Assembly: GCF_022138605.1 (NCBI RefSeq)
Contig: NZ_JACBFS010000004.1
Span: 248,001 to 312,000 of the forward strand
Direction: 5' to 3'
Length of the DNA stretch: 64,000 nucleotides
DNA from: Xanthobacter sp. NM-25
Lineage (GTDB): Bacteria; Pseudomonadota; Alphaproteobacteria; Rhizobiales; Xanthobacteraceae
A program made the position numbers and the translations under genes. Shown in pieces: positions 7,611-16,452 of this stretch (the stretch's first letter is position 1; every line of letters starts with the position of its first letter). The notes below the pieces were generated by a model. It did no database searches and had not been told where the DNA came from. It worked only from the letters and a program-made list of their open reading frames with translations.

Positions 7611-7703
7611 ATGATCCTGCACAATCTCGCCGCCCGCCACTACATCATCGTCGCCATCATCCTCATCGTGGCGGTGCTGGCCTTTCTGGGCAGCTGGTCC
7701 TGA
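7611..7703 (+). CDS. 30-aa single-pass membrane microprotein (putative)
   Basis: ATG 7611 to TGA 7701-7703 encodes MILHNLAARHYIIVAIILI followed by VAVLAFLGSWS. After a basic N-terminus (His, Arg) there is one hydrophobic helix of about 18 residues. It lies 35 bp after the XRE gene on the same strand and ends before the convergent O-methyltransferase gene. A ribosome binding site is not obvious. The clean hydrophobic helix and placement argue for a real small protein; its role is unknown. Confidence 0.45.
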   Translation: MILHNLAARHYIIVAIILIVAVLAFLGSWS

Positions 7704-7724
7704 TCACGGGCGCCCCCGCGCCGG

Positions 7725-8405
7725 CTAGCGGTCGACGCGGATCAGCGCAAAGCCGTCATAGCCTTTCGCGCCCACCGTCTGCACGGCGGTGGCGCTGAGG
7801 CGCGGATCGCCCGCCACCAGATCGAACAATTGCCGCACGCCGTGGATCCGCGGATCGGCGCTGCCCGCCTGGGTGACGGCGCCATCACGCACCACGTTGT
7901 CACACACGATCACGCTGCCGACGCGCGTGAGGCGCAGGGCCCACTTCAGATAGTCCGGGTTGCTCGGCTTGTCGGCGTCGATGAACACCAGGTCGAACGG
8001 TCCCGCCCCCTCCTCCGCCAGGCGCGGCAGGGTCTCCAGGGCTGGACCCTCGCGCAGATCGATGCGCGATGAGAGGCCGGCGCGACCGAAATTGGCCCGG
8101 GCCACATCCGCATGGTGGGGGTCGACCTCCAGCGTCACCAGGTGGCCGTCGTCCGGCAGGGCACGGGCCAGGAAGATGCTGCTGTAGCCCCCCAGCGTGC
8201 CGATCTCGAGGATGCGCCGCGCGCCCACCATGCGGGCGAAGAGATGAAGCATCTGCCCCTGCGCCGCGGAGACGGCAATGGGCGGCAGGCCGGCCGCGAC
8301 GCAGGCCGCCAGCACATCGCGCAGCACCTTGTCTTCCGGAACGAGACGCTCGCAGATGTAGGCGTCGACCTCGCTCCACAGCTCCTGTCCACGTCCTACG
8401 CTCAT
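7725..8405 (-). CDS. SAM-dependent O-methyltransferase (class I, COMT-like)
   Basis: 226 aa from ATG 8405. The SAM-binding core is clear: motif I RILEIGTLGGYSSIFLA, acidic residue VTLEVDP after strand 2, metal-site Asp in FDLVFIDADK, and IVCDNVVRDG. This matches the small divalent-cation-dependent O-methyltransferases (caffeoyl-CoA-like), which methylate catechol or other hydroxyls. The N-terminal PPIAVSAAQGQML segment is also typical. Soluble. The gene directly upstream on the same strand encodes a four-helix membrane protein 16 bp away, so co-transcription is likely. Natural substrate unknown. Confidence 0.88.
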   Translation of the reverse strand: MSVGRGQELWSEVDAYICERLVPEDKVLRDVLAACVAAGLPPIAVSAAQGQMLHLFARMVGARRILEIGTLGGYSSIFLARALPDDGHLVTLEVDPHHADVARANFGRAGLSSRIDLREGPALETLPRLAEEGAGPFDLVFIDADKPSNPDYLKWALRLTRVGSVIVCDNVVRDGAVTQAGSADPRIHGVRQLFDLVAGDPRLSATAVQTVGAKGYDGFALIRVDR

Positions 8406-8421
8406 GGTCGTCTCCCGTCCG

Positions 8422-8853
8422 TCAGGTCTCGTCGCTCTCCCGCGCCGCGCGGATCGACAGCACCGCATAGGCGACCACCAGACCGAGCTCCAGCAACGTG
8501 AACAGCAGCAGCGGGGTCATGCCCGCCGGCGCCCAGGCGCCCAGAACGGCTTGGATCAGGGTGGCGATCAGCCACAGCACCACGCCCCAGCCGGCCCTTA
8601 GCCACAGCCCGACGCCGGCAATGGGGTCGACGATGGCCGCCCAGATCACCGCGCCCTGCGCCGCCGTCGGCAAGGTCTCGAAATGGGATGGCGTGCCGTC
8701 GCCGATGCCGAGGATGACGGCCCAATGGACCACCCCCTCGAACAGGAGGAACATGGCCACGCCGCGCAGGAACAGGAACAGCCGTCGCCGCCAGGGCGAC
8801 AGGCTCTCCAGATGCGCGCGCGCGCTGGCGTCGATGGGATCGTAATGGGTCAT
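8422..8853 (-). CDS. four-helix integral membrane protein (DUF6163-like)
   Basis: 143 aa. After a short polar N-terminus there are four hydrophobic helices: FLRGVAMFLLFEGVVHWAVI, AAQGAVIWAAIVDPIAGVGL, WGVVLWLIATLIQAVLGAW and PLLLFTLLELGLVVAYAVL. The tail is short and acidic. The start ATG overlaps the stop of the upstream 3-hydroxyisobutyryl-CoA hydrolase gene by ATGA (8850-8853), and the O-methyltransferase gene follows closely, so three genes seem to form an operon. It resembles small Rhizobiales membrane proteins of unknown function; I assign no activity. Confidence 0.75.
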   Translation of the reverse strand: MTHYDPIDASARAHLESLSPWRRRLFLFLRGVAMFLLFEGVVHWAVILGIGDGTPSHFETLPTAAQGAVIWAAIVDPIAGVGLWLRAGWGVVLWLIATLIQAVLGAWAPAGMTPLLLFTLLELGLVVAYAVLSIRAARESDET

Positions 8854-9914
8854 GAGCCGGGGGCCAGCACCTCGAGTTCGTCGGCAATCGGATCGAAATG
8901 AGCGGCGATCTGCGCCGGGTCGATCTGCGCCAGGCTGGCGGGCTGCCACCGGGGCTGATTGTCGCGATCCACCAGAACCGCGCGCACACCTTCATAAAAA
9001 TCGTGACCGGCCGCAACCCGCGTGACGATCCGCAGCTCGGTCTTGAGGCAGCCGTCGAGATCGAGGCTCGGGCCGCGGCGCATCTGCTCCATGGCAATGG
9101 AGAGGCTGGTGGGCGACTTGGTACGCATGTCCTTCGCCGTCTCGGCGGCAAATGCGGCATGGGGACCACCGGCGGCCGCCAGGGCGTCCAGCGCCGCCAG
9201 AATCGCCTCCACGCTGCCCAGCGAGAAGGTTTCGGCAATCACCCCCGCCCGGTCCGCGAAGGCGCTGGCCGCAGGCTCAACGCGCAGGGCATTGATGGCA
9301 CCCGCCACATCAGCGCCAGCGCACAAGGTGCCCTCCAGCTCGGCGAAGGCCGACGAGGGCACCACCGCCGTCGCCAGACCGCAGGCGTAGGCTTCCGGCG
9401 CGCGGATCCGGGCGCCGGTCAGTGCAAGGAACACGCCGAAGGCGCCCGGCAGGCGGGGCAGGACATGGGTGCCACCCACATCGGGAAACAGGCCGATATT
9501 CACTTCCGGCATGGCGAACAGGTAGCGATCGCCCACCACCCGGTGGGCCCCATGGGCCGAAAGCCCGAAGCCGCCGCCCATGCAAATGCCGTCGATGAGC
9601 GCCACATAGGGCTTGGGAAAGCTGCCGATATAGGAATTGAGGACATATTCCTCTCGCCAGAAGGCGAGAGCCTCCGCCGTGTTGCCGGCGCGCCCCAGGT
9701 CATAGAGCGCCCGGACATCGCCACCGGCGCAGAACGCCTTCTCACCGGTCGCCTTGATGATGACGCAGTGGATCGCCGGGTCTTGCGCCCAGCTCCGCAG
9801 CCGCGGCAGAAGGGCGCGGACCATGGGCAGGTTCAGGGCGTTGAGCGCCTTGGGACGGTTGAGGGTGATGACGCCGGCGACGCCCTTTTTCTCCAGGATG
9901 ACCTCGGGTTCCAT
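8850..9914 (-). CDS. 3-hydroxyisobutyryl-CoA hydrolase (crotonase superfamily)
   Basis: About 354 aa. It releases 3-hydroxyisobutyrate from its CoA thioester in valine degradation. The crotonase-fold features typical of HIBCH are present in order: ITLNRPKALNAL, the oxyanion-hole segment FCAGGDVRALY, ICMGGGFGLSAHGAHRV, the catalytic Glu region MPEVNIGLFPDVGG and THVLPRLPGA. Length and the PDVGG signature separate it from ordinary enoyl-CoA hydratases of about 260 aa. Start is ambiguous: ATG 9914 (chosen, just before EVILEKKGVAGV) or ATG 9932. No other valine-degradation gene is in the window. Confidence 0.9.
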   Translation of the reverse strand: MEPEVILEKKGVAGVITLNRPKALNALNLPMVRALLPRLRSWAQDPAIHCVIIKATGEKAFCAGGDVRALYDLGRAGNTAEALAFWREEYVLNSYIGSFPKPYVALIDGICMGGGFGLSAHGAHRVVGDRYLFAMPEVNIGLFPDVGGTHVLPRLPGAFGVFLALTGARIRAPEAYACGLATAVVPSSAFAELEGTLCAGADVAGAINALRVEPAASAFADRAGVIAETFSLGSVEAILAALDALAAAGGPHAAFAAETAKDMRTKSPTSLSIAMEQMRRGPSLDLDGCLKTELRIVTRVAAGHDFYEGVRAVLVDRDNQPRWQPASLAQIDPAQIAAHFDPIADELEVLAPGS

Positions 9915-10120
9915 GCGCCTAGCCGCCTCCATTTCCGCCCACTGCCGTCGGAGCTTGAGGGAGGGTTAGACGCGCCCGGGGCCAGCGTCAACGCTCAGCC
10001 CCGCGCGCTGCAGCGACACCTGCTTGTGAGCATCCGGTAGCGCGTGCGGCGCTCGCGGGACGCGGATGCGCGGTCTATAAGGGGCCCGTTACCCCGTTCC
10101 GCGCAAAGCCGAGTCGTTCC

Positions 10121-11161
10121 ATGGCCTTCTCCTCGCCCCGCATTCATCCGGTCGCCACGCCCCGCGCCGCGTCCGGCCTCGACCTCGTCCAGCGTCCACG
10201 CCGCAACCGCAAGAGCGATTGGACCCGGCGGCTGGTGCGCGAGGCGAGCCTCACCGTCGACGACCTGATCTGGCCCATCTTCGTCATGAAAGGGCAGGCC
10301 ACCCGCACCCCCATCGCCTCCATGCCGGGCGTGGAGCGGCTGACCGTGGACGAGGCCGTCCGCGCCGCCGAATATGCCGCCAGGCTCAAGATCCCGGCGC
10401 TGGCTCTGTTTCCCTACATCGACCCCGCCCTGCGCGATGCGGAAGGCAGCGAAGCGCTCAACGAGAACAATCTGGTGTGCCAGGCGCTGCGGGCCATCAA
10501 GGCCGAGGTGCCCGAGATCGGCCTGATCACCGACGTCGCCCTCGACCCCTTCACCAGCCATGGCCACGACGGCCTTCTGGAAGATGGCCGCATCCTCAAC
10601 GACGAGACCGTGGACATCCTGGTCCGCCAGTCGGTGGTGCAGGCCGAGGCCGGCGCCGACGTGATCGCGCCGTCGGACATGATGGACGGCCGGGTGGGCG
10701 CCATCCGCGCCGGGCTCGACGCCGCCGGCTTCCAGGACGTGCAGATCATGTCCTATGCGGCCAAATACGCCTCGGCCTTCTATGGCCCGTTCCGCGACGC
10801 CATCGGCACCGCCAAGACCCTGTCCGGCGACAAGCGCACCTACCAGATGGACCCGGGCAATGGCCTGGAGGCCCTGCGCGAGGCGGCGCTGGATGTGGAA
10901 GAAGGTGCCGACATGCTGATGGTGAAGCCCGGCCTGCCCTATCTTGACATCGTCTGGCGGCTTAAGGAGGCCTTCGGCCTGCCCACCTTCGCCTATCAGG
11001 TGTCCGGCGAATACGCGATGATCGAGGGCGCCATCCGCAACGGCTGGGTGGATGGGGACCGCATCGTTCCCGAGAGCCTGCTCGCCTTCAAGCGCGCAGG
11101 CGCCGACGGCATCCTCACCTATTTCGCCCCGCGTATCGCCGAGCGCCTCGCCGCCGGCTGA
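10121..11161 (+). CDS. hemB: porphobilinogen synthase (delta-aminolevulinate dehydratase)
   Basis: 346 aa. Condenses two 5-aminolevulinate molecules into porphobilinogen for heme and related tetrapyrroles. Key motifs: LIWPIFV, ALFPYIDP, IAPSDMMDGRV, the Schiff-base Lys in SYAAKYASAFYGPFR and the second Lys in MLMVKPGLPYLD. The metal-site region reads DVALDPFTSHGHDG, with Asp rather than the Cys triad, so the enzyme belongs to the zinc-independent, Mg-type class common in alphaproteobacteria. The N-terminal 25 residues are a basic extension. It lies alone, divergent from the 3-hydroxyisobutyryl-CoA hydrolase gene. Start ATG follows a roughly 200-bp spacer. Confidence 0.97.
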   Translation: MAFSSPRIHPVATPRAASGLDLVQRPRRNRKSDWTRRLVREASLTVDDLIWPIFVMKGQATRTPIASMPGVERLTVDEAVRAAEYAARLKIPALALFPYIDPALRDAEGSEALNENNLVCQALRAIKAEVPEIGLITDVALDPFTSHGHDGLLEDGRILNDETVDILVRQSVVQAEAGADVIAPSDMMDGRVGAIRAGLDAAGFQDVQIMSYAAKYASAFYGPFRDAIGTAKTLSGDKRTYQMDPGNGLEALREAALDVEEGADMLMVKPGLPYLDIVWRLKEAFGLPTFAYQVSGEYAMIEGAIRNGWVDGDRIVPESLLAFKRAGADGILTYFAPRIAERLAAG

Positions 11162-11287
11162 CCATCTGGAACCGTGGCCGGCAGACCTCAGCGGCGTCTG
11201 GTCCTTTCCAGAACGGCGTCAACACGGTTCCATGGCCCTTCGCTTCGGCGCGATCAACGCGCCGGGCTCGCCTGATGAGGAACGTCC

Positions 11288-12574
11288 ATGTCCGCCCCTG
11301 CCCACCCGACCGGCCCCCTTCCGGCGCTGTCGGCTCACGAGACGGGGCCGCTGCCCGTCACCCTGGCCGATGTGGAGGACGCCCGCGTGCTGCTCGCCGG
11401 CGCGGTGCTGCATACGCCCACCCTGCGGGCGCCGCGGCTGTCGGCACTGACCGGCGCTGACGTCTGGGTGAAGTATGAGAATTTCCAGGTCACCGCCTCG
11501 TTCAAGGAGCGCGGTGCCCTGGTGAAGTTGACGCGCCTCTCGCCGGAAGAGCGGGCGCGCGGGGTCGTCGCCATGTCGGCCGGCAACCACGCGCAGGCGG
11601 TGGCCTATCACGGCGCCCGGCTGGGCATTGCCACCACCATCGTCATGCCCGAGACGACGCCACAGGTGAAAGTGGCCGCTACCGCCGCCTTCGGCGCCAA
11701 GGTGGTGCTGTATGGCGAAACCGTCGCGGATGCGCAGACCGAGGCGGAGCGCATTGCCGCGGCGGAACAGCGCGTGTTCGTGCACCCCTATGACGACCCC
11801 GACGTGATCGCCGGCCAGGGCTCCATTGCCTTGGAGATGATGGAGGACGGGCCGGACTTCGACGCGGTGGTGGTGCCCATCGGCGGCGGCGGCCTCATGT
11901 CAGGCATGGCGCTGGCGTTTGCCGGCCGCGCGCCGCAGACCGAGATCATCGGCGTCGAAACGCAGCTCTATCCCGCCATGTGGTCGGCCCTCACGGGCGA
12001 GGAGCGGCCCTGCGGCGGCCCCACCCTCGCCGAGGGTATCGCCGTGCGAAATGTGGGCCGGCTCACCAGCACGATCATCCGCCGGCTGGTGCCATCCATC
12101 GTGCTGGTGGAAGAGGCCACGCTGGAGCGGGCGGTGAATGCCTTCCTGATGCACCAGAAGACCCTGGCGGAAGGCGCCGGCGCGGCCGGGTTGGCGGCGC
12201 TGCTCACCGAGCCCGAGCGCTTCCGCGGCAAGACCGTGGGACTGGTGCTGTGCGGCGGCAACATTGATCCGCGCATGGTGGCCGGCATCCTCCTGCGCGA
12301 GCTGGAGCGGGAAAGCCGCATCGTCTCCTTCCGTCTCACCATCCTCGACCGCCCGGGCATGCTGGGGGTGATCTCCACCCTGCTCGGCAAGCTCGGCGCC
12401 AACATCCTGGAGGTGCACCATCGCCGCACCTTCCTCGATGTTCCGGCAAAAGGCACCCGGCTCGACCTCACGGTAGAGACCCGCGACCAGGCCCATGCCG
12501 AGCAGATCCGCCAGGCCCTGGAGGCGGAGGGCCTGCCGGTGCAGCGCCTGGGAGCCGGCGGGGCCGATTGGTAG
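11288..12574 (+). CDS. ilvA: threonine ammonia-lyase (threonine dehydratase) with C-terminal ACT domain
   Basis: 428 aa. A PLP enzyme converting threonine to 2-oxobutyrate. The PLP Lys is in TASFKERGA, the Asn loop in SAGNHAQAVA, and the phosphate-binding Gly loop in PIGGGGLMSGMA. After residue about 350 comes a single ACT-type domain (VSFRLTILDRPGMLGVISTL, then ILEVHHRRTF), as in the shorter TdcB/IlvA variants of alphaproteobacteria, which may bind an amino-acid effector. The roughly 25-residue N-terminus is Pro/Ala-rich. No operon partner is evident, so biosynthetic versus catabolic use cannot be decided from context. Confidence 0.92.
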   Translation: MSAPAHPTGPLPALSAHETGPLPVTLADVEDARVLLAGAVLHTPTLRAPRLSALTGADVWVKYENFQVTASFKERGALVKLTRLSPEERARGVVAMSAGNHAQAVAYHGARLGIATTIVMPETTPQVKVAATAAFGAKVVLYGETVADAQTEAERIAAAEQRVFVHPYDDPDVIAGQGSIALEMMEDGPDFDAVVVPIGGGGLMSGMALAFAGRAPQTEIIGVETQLYPAMWSALTGEERPCGGPTLAEGIAVRNVGRLTSTIIRRLVPSIVLVEEATLERAVNAFLMHQKTLAEGAGAAGLAALLTEPERFRGKTVGLVLCGGNIDPRMVAGILLRELERESRIVSFRLTILDRPGMLGVISTLLGKLGANILEVHHRRTFLDVPAKGTRLDLTVETRDQAHAEQIRQALEAEGLPVQRLGAGGADW

Positions 12575-12695
12575 GACATCCCGTTTCCACGCGCCCTTAC
12601 ACCCATCCTTCCTCGCACTCATCCTCCCTTGCACCCGCGGCGGAACGTCCCCACGTGACGTGGAGCGATGCCGATGCGTCGCGCCACCAGGGAGC

Positions 12696-13259
12696 ATGGC
12701 GACAGTGAGCCACACCAGCGACCAGACCAGCGGCACCGACCGCGATCCCCGCTACGGTTTTGCCGGCGGGGCGCGGCCCCATGCTTATGATCCGGTCACC
12801 CAGCCGGAGTATTTCGAGGGCGTGCTGTCGCGCCGTCTCGTCGCCTTCTGCGTGGATGTGGTGATGATTCTCGGACCCATCGTCGGTCTCGCGGTTTTCA
12901 TCTTCGTCTTTGGCGTGGTCACGCTCAGCTTGGGGTGGATGCTGTTTCCGCTGCTGGGCCCGGCCTTCGTCATCTGGGCCATCGCCTATAACGCGCTCAC
13001 CCTCGGCTCGCCCGCCTCGGCGACGCTGGGCATGCGGCTGGTGGATATCGAAATGCGCACTTGGTATGGCGCGCCTTGCTATTCCTTGCTCGGCGCCGTG
13101 CACGCGGTGCTGTTCTGGGTGTCGGTGAGCGCCCTGACACCACTGGTGCTGCTGGTCCCCCTGTTCAATGACCGGCGCCGGCTGCTGCACGACTTTCTGG
13201 CGGGAACGGTGGTGGTGAACAGCCCTCAGCGCGCCGCGCTGCTGCGGCGTAAGGTATGA
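12696..13259 (+). CDS. RDD-family membrane protein
   Basis: 187 aa from ATG 12696. A soluble N-terminus of about 40 residues is followed by the RDD motif region LSRRLVAFCVDVVMILGP and membrane helices (IVGLAVFIFVFGVVTLSLGW, LLGPAFVIWAIAYNAL, AVHAVLFWVSVSAL). Further RDD hallmarks are TLGMRLVDIEM and NDRRRLLHDFLAGTVVV. RDD proteins are small integral inner-membrane proteins; some are implicated in ion transport, but no general function is settled. It lies between the threonine dehydratase and the aminoacyl-tRNA-protein transferase genes, all on the plus strand. Confidence 0.88.
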   Translation: MATVSHTSDQTSGTDRDPRYGFAGGARPHAYDPVTQPEYFEGVLSRRLVAFCVDVVMILGPIVGLAVFIFVFGVVTLSLGWMLFPLLGPAFVIWAIAYNALTLGSPASATLGMRLVDIEMRTWYGAPCYSLLGAVHAVLFWVSVSALTPLVLLVPLFNDRRRLLHDFLAGTVVVNSPQRAALLRRKV

Positions 13260-13338
13260 AATCACCAAGACGGCTCAGTTCACCTTTGACGGATGGCTCG
13301 GGGGCGGCGATCCTGTCCGTTCCTGAGGAACGAGGCCT

Positions 13339-14088
13339 GTGAGCGAACACCCCCGCGATACGCCGCAGTTCTATCTGACGGCGCCCGCCCCCTGCCCTTA
13401 CCTCCCCGACCGGGAGGAGCGGAAGGTGTTCACGCACCTGGTGGGCGAGCGGGCCGCGAGCCTCAATGACATTCTCACCCAGGGCGGATTCCGGCGCAGC
13501 CAGTCCATCGCCTATCGCCCCGCCTGCGAAGGCTGCCGGGCGTGCATCTCGGTGCGAATCTGCGTCGACGACTTCCGCGAGAGCCGCAGCTTCCGGCGGG
13601 TGCTCGCCGCTAATGACGATCTGATCGGGACCCCGCGCCCCTCCAGCCCCACCTCGGAGCAATATGGCCTGTTCCACGCTTATGTGGGCGCCCGCCACGG
13701 GGATGGCGGCATGGCCGACATGAGCGTGCTCGACTACGCCATGATGGTCGAGGACACCCATGTGGAAACCCGCCTCATCGAATATCGCAAGCGCGGGGCG
13801 GATTCGCGGAGCCTCGGACGCGGCACCGGCGACCTGATCGCCGTGGCGCTCACGGACATCCTCTCCGACGGGCTGTCCATGGTCTATTCCTTCTACAACC
13901 CGTTCGTGCCGCAGCGCTCCCTGGGCACCTTCCTGATCCTGGACCACGTGGCCCGCGCGCGGGATCTGGGGCTGCCTTATGTCTATCTCGGATATTGGGT
14001 TCAGGGCTCGGGCAAGATGGACTACAAGCGCCGGTTCGTTCCGCAGGAACGCCTCCTGCCCCATGGCTGGGAGCGAGTGGACAAATAG
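13339..14088 (+). CDS. bpt: aspartate/glutamate leucyltransferase-type aminoacyl-tRNA--protein transferase
   Basis: 249 aa from GTG 13339. Members attach an amino acid from aminoacyl-tRNA to N-terminal Asp/Glu of proteins, marking them for ClpAP degradation (bacterial N-end rule). Features match the Bpt/Ate1 family: CPYLPDREERKVFT, GFRRSQSIAYRPACEGCRAC with paired Cys, SYYNP-like region VYSFYNPFVPQRSLGTFLIL, YLGYWVQGSGKMDYK and a C-terminal basic tail. Soluble and cytoplasmic. A marC gene follows 18 bp after its stop. Whether it transfers Leu (Bpt) or Arg (Ate) cannot be fixed by eye, but bacterial members are mostly leucyltransferases. Confidence 0.92.
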   Translation: MSEHPRDTPQFYLTAPAPCPYLPDREERKVFTHLVGERAASLNDILTQGGFRRSQSIAYRPACEGCRACISVRICVDDFRESRSFRRVLAANDDLIGTPRPSSPTSEQYGLFHAYVGARHGDGGMADMSVLDYAMMVEDTHVETRLIEYRKRGADSRSLGRGTGDLIAVALTDILSDGLSMVYSFYNPFVPQRSLGTFLILDHVARARDLGLPYVYLGYWVQGSGKMDYKRRFVPQERLLPHGWERVDK

Positions 14089-14106
14089 GCGCAGAAGAGG
14101 GCCCGG

Positions 14107-14781
14107 ATGAGTTCATTCTTCCACGTATTCGTCGCGGTCTATGCCGCGCTCTTTCCCGTCGTCAATCCACTCGGCAGTGCTCCGATCTTTGTCACGCTGG
14201 TTCAGCGCTGCTCCCCACGCACGCGCGAGCTGGTGGCACGCAAGGTGGCCATATTCGGCTTCCTGCTGCTGGTGGCGACCATGGTCGTCGGCGCGAAGGT
14301 TCTGCTCTTCTTTGGCGTCACACTGCCCGTGCTGAGGGTGGCGGGCGGCCTGGTGGTCGCCTCCGTCGGCTGGCATATGCTGCATTCGGACGACAAGCCC
14401 GCGGACAAAACCGCCACGGATTCCCTGGATGACAGTGAGGCGCTCGACCAGGCCTTCTATCCGCTCACGCTTCCGTTGACCGTGGGGCCGGGCGCCATTG
14501 CCACCGCCATCGCCCTTTCGGCCGGACCCGCCGCCGTAGCGACCCACGACCTCACCAACATGATGAGCGAGATCCTCGGCGCCCTGGCGGGGTTGTTCGC
14601 CATCTCGCTCACCGTCTACTTCTGCTTCCGCGAGGCGCCCGCCATCGAACGGGTTCTGGGGCGCACGGGAACGAGCGTACTGATCCGGCTGTTCGCCTTC
14701 ATTCTGCTCGCCATCGGCCTGCAGATCGTCTGGATCGGCGTACACGAGCTGATCAACGACATCCGCGCCGTGCCGGCCTGA
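14107..14781 (+). CDS. MarC-family integral membrane protein
   Basis: 224 aa with six predicted helices. Family signatures are visible: FPVVNPLGSAPIF in the first helix region, LRVAGGLVVASVGWHML, and FYPLTLPLTVGPGAIATAIAL. A charged loop (residues 96-115, DDKPADKTATDSLDD) separates the halves. MarC/NAAT proteins are inner-membrane proteins of unsettled function, once linked to multiple antibiotic resistance, with some members suspected amino acid exporters. It starts 18 bp after the aminoacyl-transferase gene and ends just before a strong bidirectional hairpin terminator facing the enolase gene. Confidence 0.88.
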   Translation: MSSFFHVFVAVYAALFPVVNPLGSAPIFVTLVQRCSPRTRELVARKVAIFGFLLLVATMVVGAKVLLFFGVTLPVLRVAGGLVVASVGWHMLHSDDKPADKTATDSLDDSEALDQAFYPLTLPLTVGPGAIATAIALSAGPAAVATHDLTNMMSEILGALAGLFAISLTVYFCFREAPAIERVLGRTGTSVLIRLFAFILLAIGLQIVWIGVHELINDIRAVPA

Positions 14782-14808
14782 GCCCTCGGCCTTCCAGCTC
14801 ACATGAAA

Positions 14809-14830
14809 AAGGGGGCCACAAGGCCCCCTT
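14809..14830. terminator. bidirectional intrinsic terminator between marC-type gene and eno
   Basis: A perfect 9-bp stem AAGGGGGCC/GGCCCCCTT with loop ACAA. On the plus strand it is followed by ATCTTTT; on the minus strand by TTTCATG immediately after the stem's own TT, giving a T5 run. It lies between two converging genes and can serve both. Confidence 0.85.
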
Positions 14831-14891
14831 ATCTTTTCAGCGATCGGCCGGCGCACCCCTGCCGCAGGACCCCAGGCACACCGGCGGAGTT

Positions 14892-16175
14892 TCAGGCCAG
14901 CGCCTTCAGGGCCGCCTTGCCGGCATACCGGGCGGTATCGCCCAGCTCCTGCTCGATGCGCAGCAGCTGGTTATACTTGGCGGTGCGATCCGCGCGGGCG
15001 AGGGAGCCGGTCTTGATCTGCCCGCAATTGGTGGCCACGGCCAGGTCCGCGATGGTGGAATCCTCGGTCTCGCCGGAGCGGTGGGACATGACGGCGCGAT
15101 AAGCGGCCTTGTGCGCCATCTCCACGGCGTCCAGCGTCTCCGTCAGCGAGCCGATCTGGTTCACCTTCACCAGGATGGCATTGCCGACGCCGGACTTGAT
15201 GCCCCGCGACAGGCGCTCCACGTTGGTAACGAACAGATCGTCACCCACCAGCTGGCACTTGGTGCCGATGGTGTCGGTGAGCAGCTTCCAGCCAGCCCAA
15301 TCGTCCTCGGCCATGCCGTCCTCGATGCTGACGATGGGGTAAGCCGCCACCAGATCGGCCAGATATTTCACCTGGGCTTCCACGTCGCGGACCTTGCCCT
15401 CGCCCTCATAATGGTAGGCACCATCCTTGAAGAACTCGGTGGAGGCGCAGTCGAGGCCGAGATAGACATCCTCGCCGGGCTTGAAGCCAGCGGTCTCAAT
15501 GGCCTTGAGCACGAAATCGAGCGCGGCCTCGGCGGACGCCAGGTTAGGGGCAAAGCCGCCCTCGTCGCCCACGTTGGTGTTGTGGCCGGCGTCCTTCAGG
15601 CCCTTCTTCAGGGTGTGGAAGATCTCCGCGCCCCAGCGCAGGCCCTCGGAGAAGCTCTCCGCGCCGGCGGGCAGAATCATGAATTCCTGGAAGTCGATCG
15701 GGTTGTCGGCGTGGGCGCCGCCGTTGACGATGTTCATCATCGGCACCGGCAGGGTGCGCGCGTTCACGCCGCCCACATAACGGTAGAGCGGCAGGTTGTT
15801 GGCAATCGCGCTGGCTTTGGCGACCGCCAGGGAGACACCGAGGATGGCGTTGGCGCCCAGCCGCGCCTTGTTCGGCGTGCCGTCGAGGGCGAGCAGGGTG
15901 GCATCGAGATGCGCCTGATCCTCCGCCTCCAGCCCGCCCAGGGCGTCATAGATCTCGCCATTGACGGCATCGACCGCGGCCAGCACGCCCTTGCCGAGAT
16001 AGCGATCCTTGTCCCCATCGCGCAGCTCCACCGCCTCATGGGCGCCGGTGGAGGCGCCCGACGGCACCGCCGCCCGCCCGATGGAGCCGTCTTCGAGCAC
16101 GACGTCCACTTCGACCGTCGGATTGCCGCGGCTGTCCAGAATTTCCCGGCCAATGATATCGACGATGGCGGTCAT
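14892..16175 (-). CDS. eno: enolase (phosphopyruvate hydratase)
   Basis: 427 aa. Interconverts 2-phosphoglycerate and phosphoenolpyruvate. Signatures: EILDSRGNPTVEVDV, PSGASTGAHEA, MNIVNGGAHADN, NVGDEGGFAPNL, Mg ligands in LGLDCAS, SIEDGMAEDDW and VGDDLFVTN, catalytic Lys in ILVKVNQIGSLTET, and SHRSGETEDSTIADLAVAT. ATG 16173-16175 gives the family's usual N-terminus MTAIVDIIGREILDS; the longer upstream frame is not needed. A 277-bp spacer separates it from divergent queF. Complete, with no oddities. Confidence 0.98.
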   Translation of the reverse strand: MTAIVDIIGREILDSRGNPTVEVDVVLEDGSIGRAAVPSGASTGAHEAVELRDGDKDRYLGKGVLAAVDAVNGEIYDALGGLEAEDQAHLDATLLALDGTPNKARLGANAILGVSLAVAKASAIANNLPLYRYVGGVNARTLPVPMMNIVNGGAHADNPIDFQEFMILPAGAESFSEGLRWGAEIFHTLKKGLKDAGHNTNVGDEGGFAPNLASAEAALDFVLKAIETAGFKPGEDVYLGLDCASTEFFKDGAYHYEGEGKVRDVEAQVKYLADLVAAYPIVSIEDGMAEDDWAGWKLLTDTIGTKCQLVGDDLFVTNVERLSRGIKSGVGNAILVKVNQIGSLTETLDAVEMAHKAAYRAVMSHRSGETEDSTIADLAVATNCGQIKTGSLARADRTAKYNQLLRIEQELGDTARYAGKAALKALA

Positions 16176-16452
16176 GAACGGTCCTTCCCTCATCTCGTCC
16201 CTGCGCCGGATGCGGAAAAGCGGCCGATCCGCTTTCCTCGGCAGAACCCGTCGCAGCTGTTGCTCAGCCAAGGTCGCTGCGACCCGCCTTTCGGCCCGCG
16301 CTGCCCCTTGGTCAGACGCGGTGGTGAGCGCGCAGCTTCTAGCGCGATCGGGCCTTCCTGCGAAGGGGGCGCCGCATCCGGGCCTGCATTATGGTTGAAC
16401 GTCGGCCGAGAGGCGGCTATGCCCCGCGCCGCCAACCCAAGGGACAAACCGA

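Noticed and set aside
16381..16452. preQ1 riboswitch before queF
   Set aside because: The leader is short and lacks the A-rich tail and C-rich loop expected; no convincing pseudoknot can be drawn.
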